Source: Tretioscincus oriximinensis
Taxonomy: Eukaryota > Chordata > Lepidosauria > Squamata > Gymnophthalmidae
Direction of reading: 5' to 3'
Assembly: GCA_022410635.1 (NCBI GenBank)
Contig: JAJVDF010000495.1
Span: forward strand, 888,701-952,700
Length of the DNA stretch: 64,000 nucleotides
The notes beneath the pieces were generated by a model, which saw only the letters and a list, made by a program, of their open reading frames with translations, searched no databases and was not told where the DNA came from. Below, one piece after another: positions 23,102-34,330 of the stretch. The position numbers and the translations under genes are program-made. Each line of letters opens with the position of its first letter. The stretch's first letter is position 1.

Positions 23102-23145
23102 CTTTTCTCTCCATCATGCTCAAATTTGATTCTGGCATTCCGGAG
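23102..23145 (-). CDS. MAP3K3-like: MAP3K3-like exon, first beta strand of PB1 (residues 39-52)
   Basis: A 44-nt micro-sized exon between CTCTTCCAG and AG|GTAAGC, phase 0 in and phase 2 out. It encodes LRNARIKFEHDGEK plus two bases of an Arg codon. The RIKFEH-GE(K/R)R stretch is the first strand of the MEKK2/3 PB1 domain and carries the basic residues that, in this family, pair with the acidic face of the MEK5 PB1. Phase agrees with both neighbours. Confidence 0.93.
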
Positions 23146-23227
23146 CTGGAAGAGTGAAAAGAGATAAAAATCCATGAACTATAGAATTAATAGAACACAG
23201 TGACTAAAATGTTGAGAATATATTGAC

Positions 23228-23580
23228 ATGGTAGTAATAGTAGAAGAAGAGGAAGAAGAGGAAGAAGAGGAAGAAGAGGAAGAGGAAGAAGAAGAAGAAC
23301 TGGGTTTTTATACCCCGCATTTCTTACCCGAAGGGTCTCAAAGCGTCTTACAAGTTATTTTTTTGTCCAAAAACATACATTCTCTTACCCACCAGACTGT
23401 GATGGTTCCCATTTCCTAATTGCAATTTCTTGCTTTCAAATAACTGGATTGGCTAGAGCCGAGGCCAGTAGAGGATGCTCACCCCCTCTCCACGGCTGAC
23501 ACAGGGCATAGAGAACGGGTCTCTAGAATGAAATACCATTTCTCAACCACGATACCACCATGGATCACAAGTAGAAGCCA
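23228..23580 (-). mobile_element. tRNA-type SINE with (GAA/GAG)n tail
   Basis: The purine repeat 23238-23300 is the reversed CTTCTTCTT tail. Next come GGGTTTTTATACCCCGC, GGGTCTCAAAGCG, GGCTAGAGCCGAGGCC and a diverged head near 23570. Confidence 0.75.
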
Positions 23581-23952
23581 TCCCTTCAAATCGCCCTGAA
23601 CTCAGCAGATAAGAGAACAAATCCTCTGAGCTTTCTCTCTCCTATCACATTCTGGTGGTTAACAAGCAATGCCACCTATTCCACAGAGAATTCCAGTGGC
23701 GACAAAAGAACCTTCATTTCTAAAATATTTTTACTACCTAACAATGCATAGATTAGCTACCCAAACCCTGGGCAAACAAGCTTTATGAGGGGCCCTTTCT
23801 GAATTCACCTGTCTGTGGTCAGAACCAGTGACCAGCAACCGGAAAAGACATCGTAATGTCATTTCTTCCAGGAGGCAGAGCCTGGGTAGTTCACACTAAA
23901 CTCAACTTTTTCCTGTTCGTCTACAAAGTGCTACAAAATCCATCCCTTGCTA

Positions 23953-24165
23953 ATTTCAGAGAAATAGCCGTGTTAGTCTAGCAGAAAGTCCAGCAAAGGG
24001 GCTAGCAGCACTTTGAGACTAACTTGAGAAAAGTGGTTGGCATAAGCTTTCGTAGACAGGTCTACTTCTTCAGATGCATCTGAAGAAGTAGACCTGTCTA
24101 CGAAAGCTTATGCCAACCACTTTTCTCAAGTTAGTCTCAAAGTGCTGCTAGCCCCTTTGCTGGAC
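23953..24165. repeat. Family B snap-back element with perfect 178-bp palindrome
   Basis: A head TTTCAGAGAAATAGCCGTGT at the left is followed by arms 23988-24076 and 24077-24165 that are exact reverse complements (89 bp each, no loop; centre CAGATGCATCTG). The whole is flanked by CATCCCTTGCTA at 23941-23952 and again at 24166-24177, a 12-bp target duplication. No coding capacity. Confidence 0.9.
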
Positions 24166-24812
24166 ATCCCTTGCTAGATTTTCTGGATCCATATTAACAC
24201 GATTGCCAGTCACTTCCTTTTAGACAGCAGCTTAAATCCCATCTTTTCGCTGAATAGCTGGATACCCATTTTCTCACGCACCATCCCACACTGATAATAC
24301 TGTATTAAATACTATTTTTCATCTTGTTTCAAACCCCGTTTTTACATTCGTTTATAACCTGTTCCACAGCATTTTATAACAAAAGGTATAGAAACAGTTG
24401 AAACATCAAAATATGAAATACATATTAATAGTGATGGCTCAGTGACATAGGAATAGATTAAGTATAACAAATAGTATTTTCTAAAAGGCCTCCAAAATTT
24501 TGGCTGCAAAAAATATTGCTGAGACGCTGCCATGTATTTGGCAGGTAAAATAATAAAAAAAGTCTGGCACATGTTTGCTTTGGAAGTCGTAATTCAAAAG
24601 GCTATTCTGGACTGGCGTTTTTTTTAAAAGGCTTCCAAACTGTCGAGAGTTGTAACAAGAGCATTTTCCTGCTTTAAATACTGCCAAATGGTGTTGATCT
24701 ATAGTTCTAGTGAATCCTAGACAGCCTTGCTGTTGCCAAAAAAAATGATGGAAGAGGTTGTTCATCATGTTTAAGAGAGACATAGAGCTTATTAAGGGGA
24801 CAGTCATACTCA

Positions 24813-25178
24813 CTAGTGGAATTAGCCCGTTGCGTTTTGGGAATGCAACAGGCTCTAGCCCCTCCTCCCCCTTACTGCCATCCGTGACTCCACCCACCCC
24901 CTCCCTCCCTTTGCCCCTGCCATTCCATTTTCACTTGCCGCTTCTTTCTTTCCTTCTGTTTATCTTTCTTTCCTTCCTTCTTCCTTATCTTCCTTCTTTC
25001 TTACCTTCTTTCATCCATTCCTACATTTGTTCTTCTTTTCTTCTCTCCCTTCTTTCTTCCCTTTCGTCCCTCTTCCTTTCATTCGTCCCTTCCTTGTGCC
25101 AAAGTTCCGAGCCTTGTCATTGGTCATTATATTTCGGAATGTTGGACTCTTTGGTATGCGTTTTATTCTATGTGCAGA
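24813..25178 (-). mobile_element. Non-autonomous Helitron
   Basis: 3' end on the minus strand: hairpin AGCCTGTTGC..GCAACGGGCT, then AATTCCACTAG and host T (plus 24812 is A). The 5' end TCTGCACATAGAATAAAAC aligns with TCCGTACGTATAATAAAAT of the copy at 35039. The TTTCC-rich interior lies at 24940-25100. Confidence 0.8.
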
Positions 25179-25179
25179 C

Positions 25180-25850
25180 ATGAGCTCTCTCGGATTAACG
25201 TGCTAATGATTACCACAGGGCTCATTCCACTGTTCACAAGTCAGCAACAGTAACACCACTGACCTTGCCACTCAGCATCATCTGACACTCGACGTTCAGG
25301 GATTTTGCCAATATGAGCCACCTGGGTGTGCATCATTCATGTGTGCAGTTGGTGTTTGGGGGAACCCCCCCTGTGTGCAGTGACAGCTAAAATGGTGTGG
25401 TGCCATCTATAGTGGGGGGAAAGGGGCTATTGACACAGCTTTTCCCAATGTTTTTTTAACAGCGAGATGTATCTCTTTTTATTTACAATTTCCTTATGCT
25501 AGCATCTGAAGTCATAGATTAGCCTATGAAAATTCAAGCTGCAAACCTTTTTTCCTATTTGTCTCTAGTATGCTACAAGTTTTCCTTGCTACATTTTCTG
25601 GACCCAAGGCAGTTTCTTTGAAATTTGCACGCATTGATCACTTTTAAAAATATCTCCCACAAACACTGGCAACTATAGTTTTGGATGAAGACATCAATGG
25701 AAAACTCTGGGTTCTCCATCTTTATTCCAAAACCAAGAGCATTAGGTAAAGGTATATATTCCTTCTGGACTACTGCATGCAACTGGGAAGTAAAATCCAC
25801 AAGATGGAGTGTCCCACTATTAATAAAAAATCACAACCTCCTATCTTCTC
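25180..25850. other. Intron, nothing recognised
   Basis: A block of about 670 bp between the Helitron and a CR1; open frames near 25573-25900 have no recognisable product. Confidence 0.4.
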
Positions 25851-25859
25851 TCCCTTTCA

Positions 25860-26260
25860 TTTCTTTTCTGGACGGAAAAGATAGGATCATAAAGGGGTAA
25901 GGGACCTCTAAGGTCATGGGGTCAAACCCCATGATCAATTCTGGATTCACTAAACCATCCCAGGGAAGTGGCTGCCCAGCCTCTGTTTGAAGACTTCCAG
26001 CGAAGGCGAACATACCACCTCCTGTGGCAACCTGTTCCACTGGTTTATCACCCTGGCTGCTAGAAAGTTTTTTCTGATATCTAATCTAAATCTCCTCCCT
26101 TGCAGTTTCATCCCATTGTTTCTAGTCCTTCCATATGCCAATGAGAACGTTGCTAATCTCTCTGCTCTGTGGCAGCCCTTCAGGTATTTGTAAGCAGCTA
26201 TCAGGTCTTCACTCAGTCTTCTCTTTTGCAGACTAAACATCCCTAGAACCTTTAACTCTT
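25860..26260 (-). mobile_element. CR1 LINE 3' end (family B)
   Basis: The minus frame has FSLQKRRLSEDLIAAYKYLK and NFLAARVINQWNRLPQEVV, followed by the classic CR1 3' UTR (reverse of GGTCCCTTACC..ATGATC). Distinct from family A by its tail (ATTCTATG type). Confidence 0.85.
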
Positions 26261-26799
26261 CTTCTGCTCTACCTGAGCACCTGTTGGGGCATGGATGCTA
26301 ACCCAATGCCATCTCTTTTCTTGAAAACACTTTTTATCTCTCACTCATGCCTTCAAGCAGCGGATGGCAGGCAGCTTCCACGCTGAAAAGGTATTTTAAG
26401 TTCTACACTTGGGGCGAAACCTTTTTAGGACCAAACGGTTATCTTTTCATGGTTGCAAGAATTTGATTTGGCGAACGAGGGGCATGGCTGTTGGAGATGG
26501 AAAAACAATTCCTGAAATAATGTGATTTGGGATGTGAACACTGGTGCTGCCCTAAGGCAGACCAAACACAGCTGGTGTTCCTTTTTGCAGTTAAGCTGCA
26601 TGTCAGTTGGTGGCCAAACCTTGGCTTCCTAAATATTCAATGGATCTTAGAATCATAGGACCCTAGGGTTGGAACCAGCAGGGCCCAATGATGGTAAAAA
26701 ATCAAGCTGAAAAACTCATATGGTGGGGGAGGAATTCTGCGCCTGGCCCCACCCTGCCCTTTCTGGCCCCATCCCTTTGGATCACATGAAATACCATTT

Positions 26800-26942
26800 G
26801 CAGGGAGTCATGAACAGGTGCATATTTTGCTTTCCTCTGTTCGGACTGCCCGGTGCATCTGGTGGGCCTCTGTGTGACACAGAATGCTGGGCTTGATGGG
26901 CTGTGGCCTGATCCAGTATGGCTCTTATGTTCTTATGTTCAC
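26800..26942 (+). mobile_element. CR1-like LINE 3' end (family A)
   Basis: ATACCATTTGCAGGGAGTC to GGCTCTTATGTTCTTATGTTC, with GGGCCTCTGTGTGACACAGA inside. It ends with the intact terminal repeat. Confidence 0.75.
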
Positions 26943-26949
26943 ATGACTT

Positions 26950-27125
26950 AGGCCTCACCCATCACTAAGGTGGCATTCTGAACCAGAACAGAAAATGGGT
27001 GGAGCAGAGGGGAGGGAGAAACCTGTACAATTGAATTTCTTCCTCGTAGGGAACCCTAAATTGCTCGGGATCTTGCACATGTATGGCATTCTCACACGAT
27101 TTTCCATCACTGGTGGGGTTATGGG
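26950..27125. repeat. Unclassified interspersed repeat R, copy 1
   Basis: CACCCATCACTAAGGTGGCA..GAATTTCTTCCTCGTAGGGA..TTCTCACACGATTTTCCA is matched by a second copy at 58085-58350 (CCCATCACTAAGATGGCA..GAATTTCTTCCTCGTACGAA..TTCTCGTACTGTTTTCCA). Confidence 0.55.
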
Positions 27126-27129
27126 GTTC

Positions 27130-27370
27130 AATCCCTTGCTCTATGCAGGATTCACTTAAACATCCCACACAGATGGCTGTCCAGCCTCTGTTGGAAGACA
27201 TCCACCAAAGGAGAACTCAGTACCTCTTGTGGCAGCTTATTCCACTTGTTGATCACCTTCACTGTCAGAAAGGTTTTTTTCCTGACATCTAATATGTATC
27301 TCCACCTGTGCAGTTTCATCCCATTGCTTCTAGTCCTTCTATGTGTCAATGAGAATAGGTAAGATCCCTC
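27130..27370 (-). mobile_element. CR1 LINE 3' end (family B)
   Basis: Minus frame SYLFSLTHRRTRSNGMKLHR then VKVINKWNKLPQEVLSSPL, a CR1 reverse transcriptase terminus. Confidence 0.8.
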
Positions 27371-27396
27371 TGCTTTATGAGAGCGCTTCAGGAAGT

Positions 27397-27398
27397 AG

Positions 27399-27446
<48 letters not shown>

Positions 27447-27640
27447 CAGCAGCAGCAGCAGCAGAAGAAGAAGCAGAAGAAGCAGAAGAAGCAGAAGCAG
27501 CAGAAGCAGCAGAAGCAGCAGAAGCAGCAGCAGAAGCAGAAGCAGAAGAAGAAGAAGAAGAAGAAGAAGAAGAAGAAGAAGAAGAAGAAGAAGAAGAGGA
27601 GGAGGGGGAAGAGGAGGAGGAGGAAGAGGAGGAGCTGACT
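27397..27640. repeat. Compound trinucleotide microsatellite
   Basis: AGT repeats (27397-27447), AGC repeats, alternating AGAAGC units, then AGA and AGG repeats to 27640, likely grown from the poly(CTT) tail of a reversed SINE whose GACTTTTATACTCC follows. Confidence 0.9.
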
Positions 27641-27739
27641 TTTATACTCCATTTTTCTCAACTTGTGATTGACCTACAATGATTGCAAAGCAAACCTCAA
27701 GGTCTGAGGAGTATGAGGATTTTTCCAGGTGCATCCAGA

Positions 27740-28575
27740 TTTGTCAGAAATCAAACCCAAGATAATCTGAATGCAGAAACAGATGCCTGATCTCATAGCG
27801 ATAGCTTTTCTGCTCTTCCAACCCCTTTGGCTGTGGTACCCAGTATTTTAGGATGTTTTTTACCCAACTTGTAAAACACGCAAGGTGCAAATTTTTGTTT
27901 CTGTTTTGTTTTTGGTCCATGAACAAAAGTACGGATTCATAGACAAGTTGATTTTGGCGCGTCAAACCATAGGCAATGAGTGTGCTCCATTTCATGGCCC
28001 ATGTCGGATTCAGTTTGATTCCAATGCGGTGCATTCTTTTCTCTTGTATTAAGCATATAGTCTCACCACCCTTGAATCATCCATTTGGCCGGGTCCCTCC
28101 AACCTTTGGCCACAACCAAGTGGCCTGCAAAGATGGCATACTTAATAAAATACTGAATTTCATTGTAAAAATTAGTTATATTATTCAAACAAAAAAGCCA
28201 CTCCTCAGTTGAAGATTGTATACTCACATTTGTGATTTCTGAAATTTTCTGCGATATTTGATTCCAAAATACGACAATAGAGAGACATTGCACTCACATG
28301 TGTACATAATAACCTCTGGTTTGACAACCATGCCAACAAAAGGGAGATGACTGAATCATGTGGGCTAATTGAGCTGGAGATCTATACCATCGCATAACCA
28401 ATTTTAATTTGGTTTCCCGAATTCTATTGTCTTTCAATATTGTCCATTCCTCTACCTATTGGTCCCATCTATTACGAATCGCGGGGAATTCGCTAGCCCA
28501 GAATTCCTTTAAAAGTTGTGCGTTTTTAAATTGATTCACTACAATTATATTACATACCTTACCAACTTACTTTCT
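27740..28575 (-). mobile_element. L1-type LINE fragment, ORF2 C-terminal region
   Basis: The minus frame gives FWNQISQKISEITNVSIQSS, then AIFAGHLVVAKGW, and further on WAMKWSTLIAYGLTRQNQLV. The FWxxI...ISEIT and IA..K.W pattern is typical of the end of L1 ORF2. Confidence 0.65.
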
Positions 28576-28647
28576 CCTCTCAAAAGCCCTGCTGAATGGG
28601 GCCAGAGCCCACCTAATCCAGCATTCTGTCTCACACAGTGATCCATC

Positions 28648-28909
28648 CGGTTAGTCTTTCTACTAGACAAGGCTCACCAGATGACCCCTTTTGGGGGGGG
28701 GGGGGTGTTTGAAGACCCGTTTTTGGGTGCCTCCCAGTTTTTTCTGAGGAAAATATTTTCAAAAACAGGTTTTTGTTTTCAATTTTTTTTGTTTTTTAAT
28801 TTTTTCCCTCAGAAAAAACTAGGAGGCACCCCAAAAATGGGTTTTCAACCCCCACCAAAAAAAGGGGTCAGTTGGTCAACCTATACTAGACTAACACGGC
28901 TATCTCTAT
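28648..28909. repeat. Snap-back palindromic element with different arms
   Basis: Long inverted arms (ACCCCTTTTGGGG..GGGTGCCTCCCAGTTTTTTC against AGAAAAAACTAGGAGGCACC..AAAGGGGTCAG) around an AT-rich loop at 28755-28800. The right end TAGACTAACACGGCTATCTC is the reverse of the family B head. Flanks carry CAGTGATCCATC at 28636-28647 and 28910-28921. Confidence 0.8.
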
Positions 28910-29206
28910 CAGTGATCCATCAAATTGCACCTGGGCAGTGTGAAGCAGAAGAAGGCAAAACCTTTATCTGTTCTCAACTCCCTGCAAATGTTGCTCCATC
29001 TCGGTGGCAGTATCAAGAGATCCATCCTAGTATCTCTTTATACCCTTGGCATCCATGGATTTGTCTAATCCTGTCTTCAAACTATCCAGGCTACTAGCTG
29101 CCACCACCTTTTCTGGAAGTAAATTCCAAAGGCTGATGACCTTCTGGGTGATAAAATACGTTTGTCTGTCCTCACTTCTCTGCCCATCAGTTTCAGGGAA
29201 TGCCCC

Positions 29207-29944
29207 TGTGGCGACCCCTACTTGAGGGCCCCACTATTAGATGACCCTCCCAGCTAGGGGTGCCACAATGTCCCCCTGTGGCCCAATCCAGCACCCACGA
29301 CTGCTTGGAGCCCCAGTCATATCCTCAGGCCTACACAANNCCTCTGTGTTTACCTCAGTGATGGGGCTTTATTCCCAGCCCCACCAGTAGCTGCTTATTT
29401 AATGTTGTTACAGAAACAAAAGAAAGAGATATTTGAATTGAAACAAACAACAAGTTTATTATTTACAAATAAGGAAAAGAGAGAAGATCATAATAATAAG
29501 GCTTCGGCTTTTATCAAGTAAGCCTGACTCAAGCACACACACACCAAGCAAGAGCAACATTAGTTTCCAGATCCTTAAAGAGACAGGCCCTGTGTCACTT
29601 TATTTGTTCCAGCCCCAAGTCAAGCCTCAACTTTGACTCCTCCAGGCCACCATACACTTCTACCCCCTCCCTCTGAGGCAGGCCAGAAGCGGACCCCTCT
29701 GTCCACTTGCTACACCACAAGTCTTCCCTGATAGAAAGACCACTAGCCATGGTGAGCTTCCCTTTTATCTGCTGACCCGCCGGCTACTCGAGGCCCCATT
29801 GGCTGGCTCCTCCAGCCACGCCCCCTCCCAAACAGGGACTCAGNAAGCCACGCCCCTGCCCAGGCCTGCTCTTTCCCCCCTCCCTCTGGGATATCTGGTA
29901 AGTTTATAAAAGAAATATAAACCTTTAAAATGGAGGACGCCACA
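29207..29944 (-). mobile_element. Solo LTR with 5-bp target duplication
   Basis: 738 bp beginning TGTGGCG and ending CGCCACA, flanked by GCCCC at 29202-29206 and 29945-29949. Read on the minus strand it has GGGGCGTGGC boxes, a CCAAT motif, AGATAAAAGG (TATA-like, 29761-29770) and, further on, AATAAAG (29367-29373), the order U3-R expected of a retroviral or Gypsy LTR. No coding region remains. Superfamily not determined. Confidence 0.85.
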
Positions 29945-30759
29945 GCCCCCTGGTCCCAGTGTTGTGTGAAAGAGAAAATACGTATTTTTTTTTCTCTATT
30001 CACCTCATCCATCCCGTGCATGACTTTATANCACTCTTCAGCCATCTTTCGAGGCCTAGAAAGGCCTGTCCAGGTTCTGCTGATGAGAACAGATCTGTTT
30101 TGTGAACAGTGTCTGTCTGGAAACGGACAAAACCACTTATTTAATAAGAAAGCTCCAGAAGAGCCCCAGAAGAAGGGAAAAGTAATGACTACGTCTTTTT
30201 TCTTCGGAATTAAACAATAACAACGACAGTACTAGTGACCTCCTCTGGCCGAGGGCCAAAAACAATTCACCAGCCGCCTCACATAACAGCACTTGGCTGG
30301 TGAGGAGAGAAATACGATCGAGCCAGATGCTTCAGTTCAGGGGGGAAAAAAGATGGGGGGCTTTTTGCCAGGGCTCCATCTTCGTCCCCCGCACTGAAGT
30401 ATTACTTGCTAGAAAAACAAGCATTCAAGAAAGAGGCCCAAAGATCAGCTTTGGAGAAGCTGGAAGCGGTGGGAGGACATTTTCCTTTCCTTGGTCTTAT
30501 GGCTTACAATGAAAGGATTCTGTACAGTAAAAGTAAATTTGGAAGTTTCCAAGCGCATTATGGTGAGCCAGTCGGAAAGAAGGAAAGACCTGATAAGGAA
30601 AGGAAAGGGCATGGCTAGTCAGACAAAATCAGGCTTACGACAGCTGATCTTATTAAACTTTACCCTGGCTCTATGGGCCTGGTCGTACACGTGCTTTTAA
30701 ACTGTCTTCAGGCCTCAAGGAACTGGGCTGAAAACTAGAACAACATTCGTTAGAACTCT

Positions 30760-30895
30760 CAGTCCCACCTACTTCACAGGGTTTCTGTTGTGGAGAAAGC
30801 AACCAAAGCTACATGTGCCACCCCTATGGTTGGCTGGCCTGAGACCTTCAAGTAAAGGGCAAGATATAAGTACAAATAAATAAATAAATAAGAAT
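30760..30895 (+). mobile_element. ACA-like SINE, 3' part
   Basis: CTCTCAGTCCCACCTACTTC..TTGTGGAGAAAGCAACCAAAG..GGGCAAGATATAAGTAC followed by AAATAAATAAATAAATAA. Confidence 0.75.
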
Positions 30896-30914
30896 AGTCC
30901 TGCTGAATCGGGGC

Positions 30915-31120
30915 AGAAAAAGAAGAGGAGGAAGAACTTTTTTATACCCCATTTTTCTCAGCTGAAGAGTCTCAAAGCAGCTTACAAGCTATTTTTCATC
31001 CAAAAGCTTCCATTCTATCTTCCCCTCCACTCTGTGATGGTCCCCACTTATCTAATCACAATTTCTTCCTTTCGAATAGCTGGGTTGCCTAGAGCTGAGG
31101 GCACTCATCCCTCTCCACTG
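30915..31120 (-). mobile_element. tRNA-type SINE
   Basis: AGAAGAGGAGGAAGAAC tail, TTTTATACCCCATTTTTCTC, GAGTCTCAAAGCAGCTTACA, TCACAATTTCTTCCTTTCG in reverse order. Confidence 0.7.
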
Positions 31121-31334
31121 GTATCTCTGCTTTGCAATCACTTTCAGTTTCCACTAACATGAGCAGTTTAGAGTTGCCAGGGACTTGACTACCTCACTAT
31201 GTATCCCAGCATCCAGACTGTTTATGAATATACTAAAAAGCAGAGGTCCTAACACTGAATCCTGGGTACTCCACTTCTCCAAGGTGACCCAGCTGGCTTC
31301 ATGGAGGAGTGCAGAATCGAATCAGGAGACCTCC

Positions 31335-31815
31335 AGATGAGAACATAAGAAGATAAGAAGAGCCATACTGGATCAGGCCAGACCCCATCCAGTCCAGCAT
31401 TCTGCCTCACACAGAGGCCCACCAGATGCACCTGGACAGACTGAACAGAGGAAAGCAAAATATGCACCTGTTCATGACTCCTGCAAATGGCATTTCAGGA
31501 GTCCTGCCTGTTGCTGTATCCCACAGGCAGCACCCAGACATCCATCCATAACCATTTATACCTTGGTGTCCATAAACCTGTCTAGTCCTGTCTTGAAGCT
31601 ATCCAAGCTGCCAGCTACCATTACCTCTTTAGGAAGTAAATTACACAGGCCGATGACCCTCTGGGTGAGAAAATACTTTCCTTTGTCTGTTCTTACTTTT
31701 CTCCCCTACAGTTTCAAGGCGTGCCCTCTGGTCCTAGTGTGTGGTAGAGAAAACATTTTTTCTCTATTCACCCTATCCATCCCATGCATGATTTTGTATA
31801 CTTCAATCGGATTAA
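31335..31815 (-). mobile_element. CR1-like LINE 3' fragment (family A)
   Basis: Runs from the tail at 31337 (AACATAAGAAGATAAGAAG) through GCCACCAGATG..GCCC core to the coding end (reverse of CCAGAGGGCACGCC and TTGAAACTG). Confidence 0.8.
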
Positions 31816-32364
31816 TAGCCTGGTCTCTAGCCACTACACTCTTAACTACTACCGCAGATCAGGCATTTGCGATTTGTCAATTAGAAAGCAAGGGTAGGAT
31901 AAAGAATGGCTTTGTCCTAGTCCGAGAAAACATGAAACCCATGAATTTGAGGCACACACATGCTTGTTTTCACAGATCCTTGTTTACATGCAATTTGCCT
32001 GCAAACCCCTGCTTAGTTGTCCTTAAAAAAAATTGGAACAAGAAGGAAAAATAGCCACACCGAGTGTTTCCGATTAAAAGAAAGGCTGGAAAAATCAGAG
32101 AAAGAAAACAAGTCGTCTCTGAACTAGATTAATCATGATCTCATACGGTATTCCCAGAAGAAATGGCTGCTGTTTATATTGAAATGAGGAATACACAGCT
32201 GAAATTGCACAGAAATGTACAAAAAATTGCAGAGAAGAACTGAATGTTTTTTCGGGACCACTGATCACATAGCCAAGGTCATCAGAATGGAGCAGAAGGC
32301 TTGGGATGGAGAGAACTTGATTCCCTAACATGCTAAGTCACATTTGTGCCAACCCTTGGCAATG

Positions 32365-32600
32365 TAGAATCATAGAGTTAGAAGAGGCGTTCAGCGCCAT
32401 CGGGTCCGACCTCTTGCTCAATGCAGGATTTACGAAACTATTCCAGGCAGATGACAGTCCAGTCTGCTTGAAGACTTCCAGTGAAAGAGAACCTCCTGTG
32501 GCAATCGATTCCATTAGCTGATCACCCGTCCTGTCAGAAAGCTTTTTGTAATGCAACCTGTATCTACTCCCTTGCAGTTTAATCTCTTTGCTTCTAGTTT
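32365..32600 (-). mobile_element. CR1 LINE 3' end (family B)
   Basis: AGAATCATAGAGTTAGAAGAGGC is the reversed terminal ATTCTATGATTCT-type end; the coding remnant follows to 32600. Confidence 0.75.
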
Positions 32601-32699
32601 CTGTCTTGGAAGTGGAGAGAAATTAGAGCCCTCCACTGGTCTCAGCTCTAGCCAACCTAGCTATTCAGAAGCAAGAAGAAGAACTGGGGTTTTATACCT

Positions 32700-33235
32700 G
32701 GCTAGTAGCCATTGATACATTTTGCTTCCATGAATTTTCTAAACCTGTCTTAATCCTATCCAGCTACCACCACCTCTTCTGGAAGCAAATTCTAGACACC
32801 AATTGCCCTCTGGGTAAAAAAAAATACTTCCCCTTGTCGTCCTAACTTTTCTGCTCATCATCTTCAAAGAGTGCCGTGTCCTAGTGCTTTGATAGACAAA
32901 ATATTTTTCCTCTATTCATCTTATCCATCCCATGCATAACATTTATGTACTTCAATCAGATCACCTCTTAAATATCATTTTTCAAGGCTGCAGAGATCTA
33001 GATGTTGGAACTTGATTTCCTAAGGGACATCTTCCAGTCCCTTGATCATTCTTGTAGCTCTTTTTTGCACATTAAGAACATAAGAAGAGCCCTGCTGAAT
33101 GGGGACAGAAGCCATCCAGGCCAGGATTCTGTCTCACACAATGCACCATCTCAAGCAGAAAAAGACAAAACCTTCACCTGTTTTTGACTCCCTATAAATG
33201 GTATTTCAGGATACTTGCTTTTTGAAACAATGTCT
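32700..33235 (-). mobile_element. CR1-like LINE fragments (family A), two in tandem
   Basis: 32700-33072 is reverse transcriptase C-terminal sequence; at 33073 a fresh 3' end starts (AAGAACATAAGAAGAGCCCTG) and runs to about 33235. Confidence 0.7.
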
Positions 33236-33884
33236 GAAAATAGTGAAGCCAGGATCTGGTAACCCATGCAGGACTTAGCAGTATACAAGACAAGAGAATT
33301 AACTGTTCAAAAAGTATTGGTACATGTTGCTGGCTATAAAAAAACTCTTAGTAGTATCTTAACCACAGAAGGCTCTCTATAGCAAAGACAGGCTTTTTAG
33401 GGTTAAATGTGGGCTTGTAAACGCATTTCCCTTCTAATGCCAAAGCGGACATGTATGCTATTGTTGAACAGAAAGACTAGGCAAAAGGCAAATGTGTCAC
33501 CTTAACCCTGCTTATTCCAGGTTTTCACTCTCCTTTAATCCCTTTAAATAACTTTTCCCGAGTCACATTCTGAAAGCAAAGGCAACTGATTCATTGGTAA
33601 GCATTTGTAAGAAAGAAGTAGCAGCTATGGAGAGAGATTTAGCATCCTGTTTTCCTCTCCCTGACTCTTTCTCTACTATAAGAGCCAAAAGTGTACTTAT
33701 CTATTACCAATAAAACAGTTCAGGCAAGCTAGCCAAAGCACACATCATATTGGAAACAATGCCACTAAAATGTTGTGATTTTTTTTTCTGTACTGGAATT
33801 CCCCTGCAACTCTCTTCTCATCTTTCTGGCCCTGTTAATGTTTTTAGTAGGTTCATTTTTACACATTTTGCTTCATTGTTAGAT
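33236..33884. other. Intron, nothing recognised
   Basis: Long intron between the 35719-35610 and 23145-23102 exons. No splice-bounded coding block in phase seen here. Confidence 0.4.
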
Positions 33885-34115
33885 TTCAAAGAAATAGCTG
33901 TGTTAGTCTGGGTCCAGAATATCTAGCAAGGTGGGGGGATCTCATAGAACCTCAGGGATTAACAGGAAAAAGGTAGGCAGCAGGAGCTTTTGGAGACAAC
34001 TCCATTGTCAGTGTCAGAAGCAGTTCACTTGTCTCGGAAATCTCATGCTGTTTACTGTTTCCTTGTTAGTTAAAGTGCTATGAAAGCCTTTGCTAGATGT
34101 TTTTATTGCTGTAGT
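33885..34115. repeat. Palindromic element, family B
   Basis: TTTCAAAGAAATAGCTGTGT head, GGGTCCAGAATATCTAGCAAGG, AGCTTTTGGAGACAAC and TTTGCTAGATGTTTTT; the right arm is diverged. Confidence 0.6.
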
Positions 34116-34330
34116 TGCCTTCACAGTCTTGCGTCCACGAAGGACAAAGGCATCCTGTTGTACATGGGGCTTCCTTACTCTAGAAGGGATAGATGCATCA
34201 TTTGGGCATGATTTTTGACACTTGATGCTCAGGTTCAGGCAGTGGCCAGAGGAAGAGGAGGAGAATCTGTTTTTTATACCCCATTCTTCTCATTCGAAGT
34301 GACTGAGAGCGCCTTGAAAGGTTATTAATA

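Larger units (their letters stand above)
28580..30060 (-). mobile_element. CR1-like LINE (family A) split by two insertions
   Basis: Pieces 28580-28647, 28910-29206 and 29945-30060 join in order: GGGGCCAGAGCCCACC..CACAGTGATCCATC, then CAAATTGCACCTGGGCAG..GGGAATGCCCC, then CTGGTCCCAGTGTTGTGTG. A palindromic element and a solo LTR lie in the gaps, each with its target duplication. Confidence 0.85.

Noticed and set aside
27152..27682. Frames with poly-Ser, poly-Arg, poly-Glu and poly-Phe
   Set aside because: Produced by the AGT/AGC/AGA microsatellite joined to a CR1 end.
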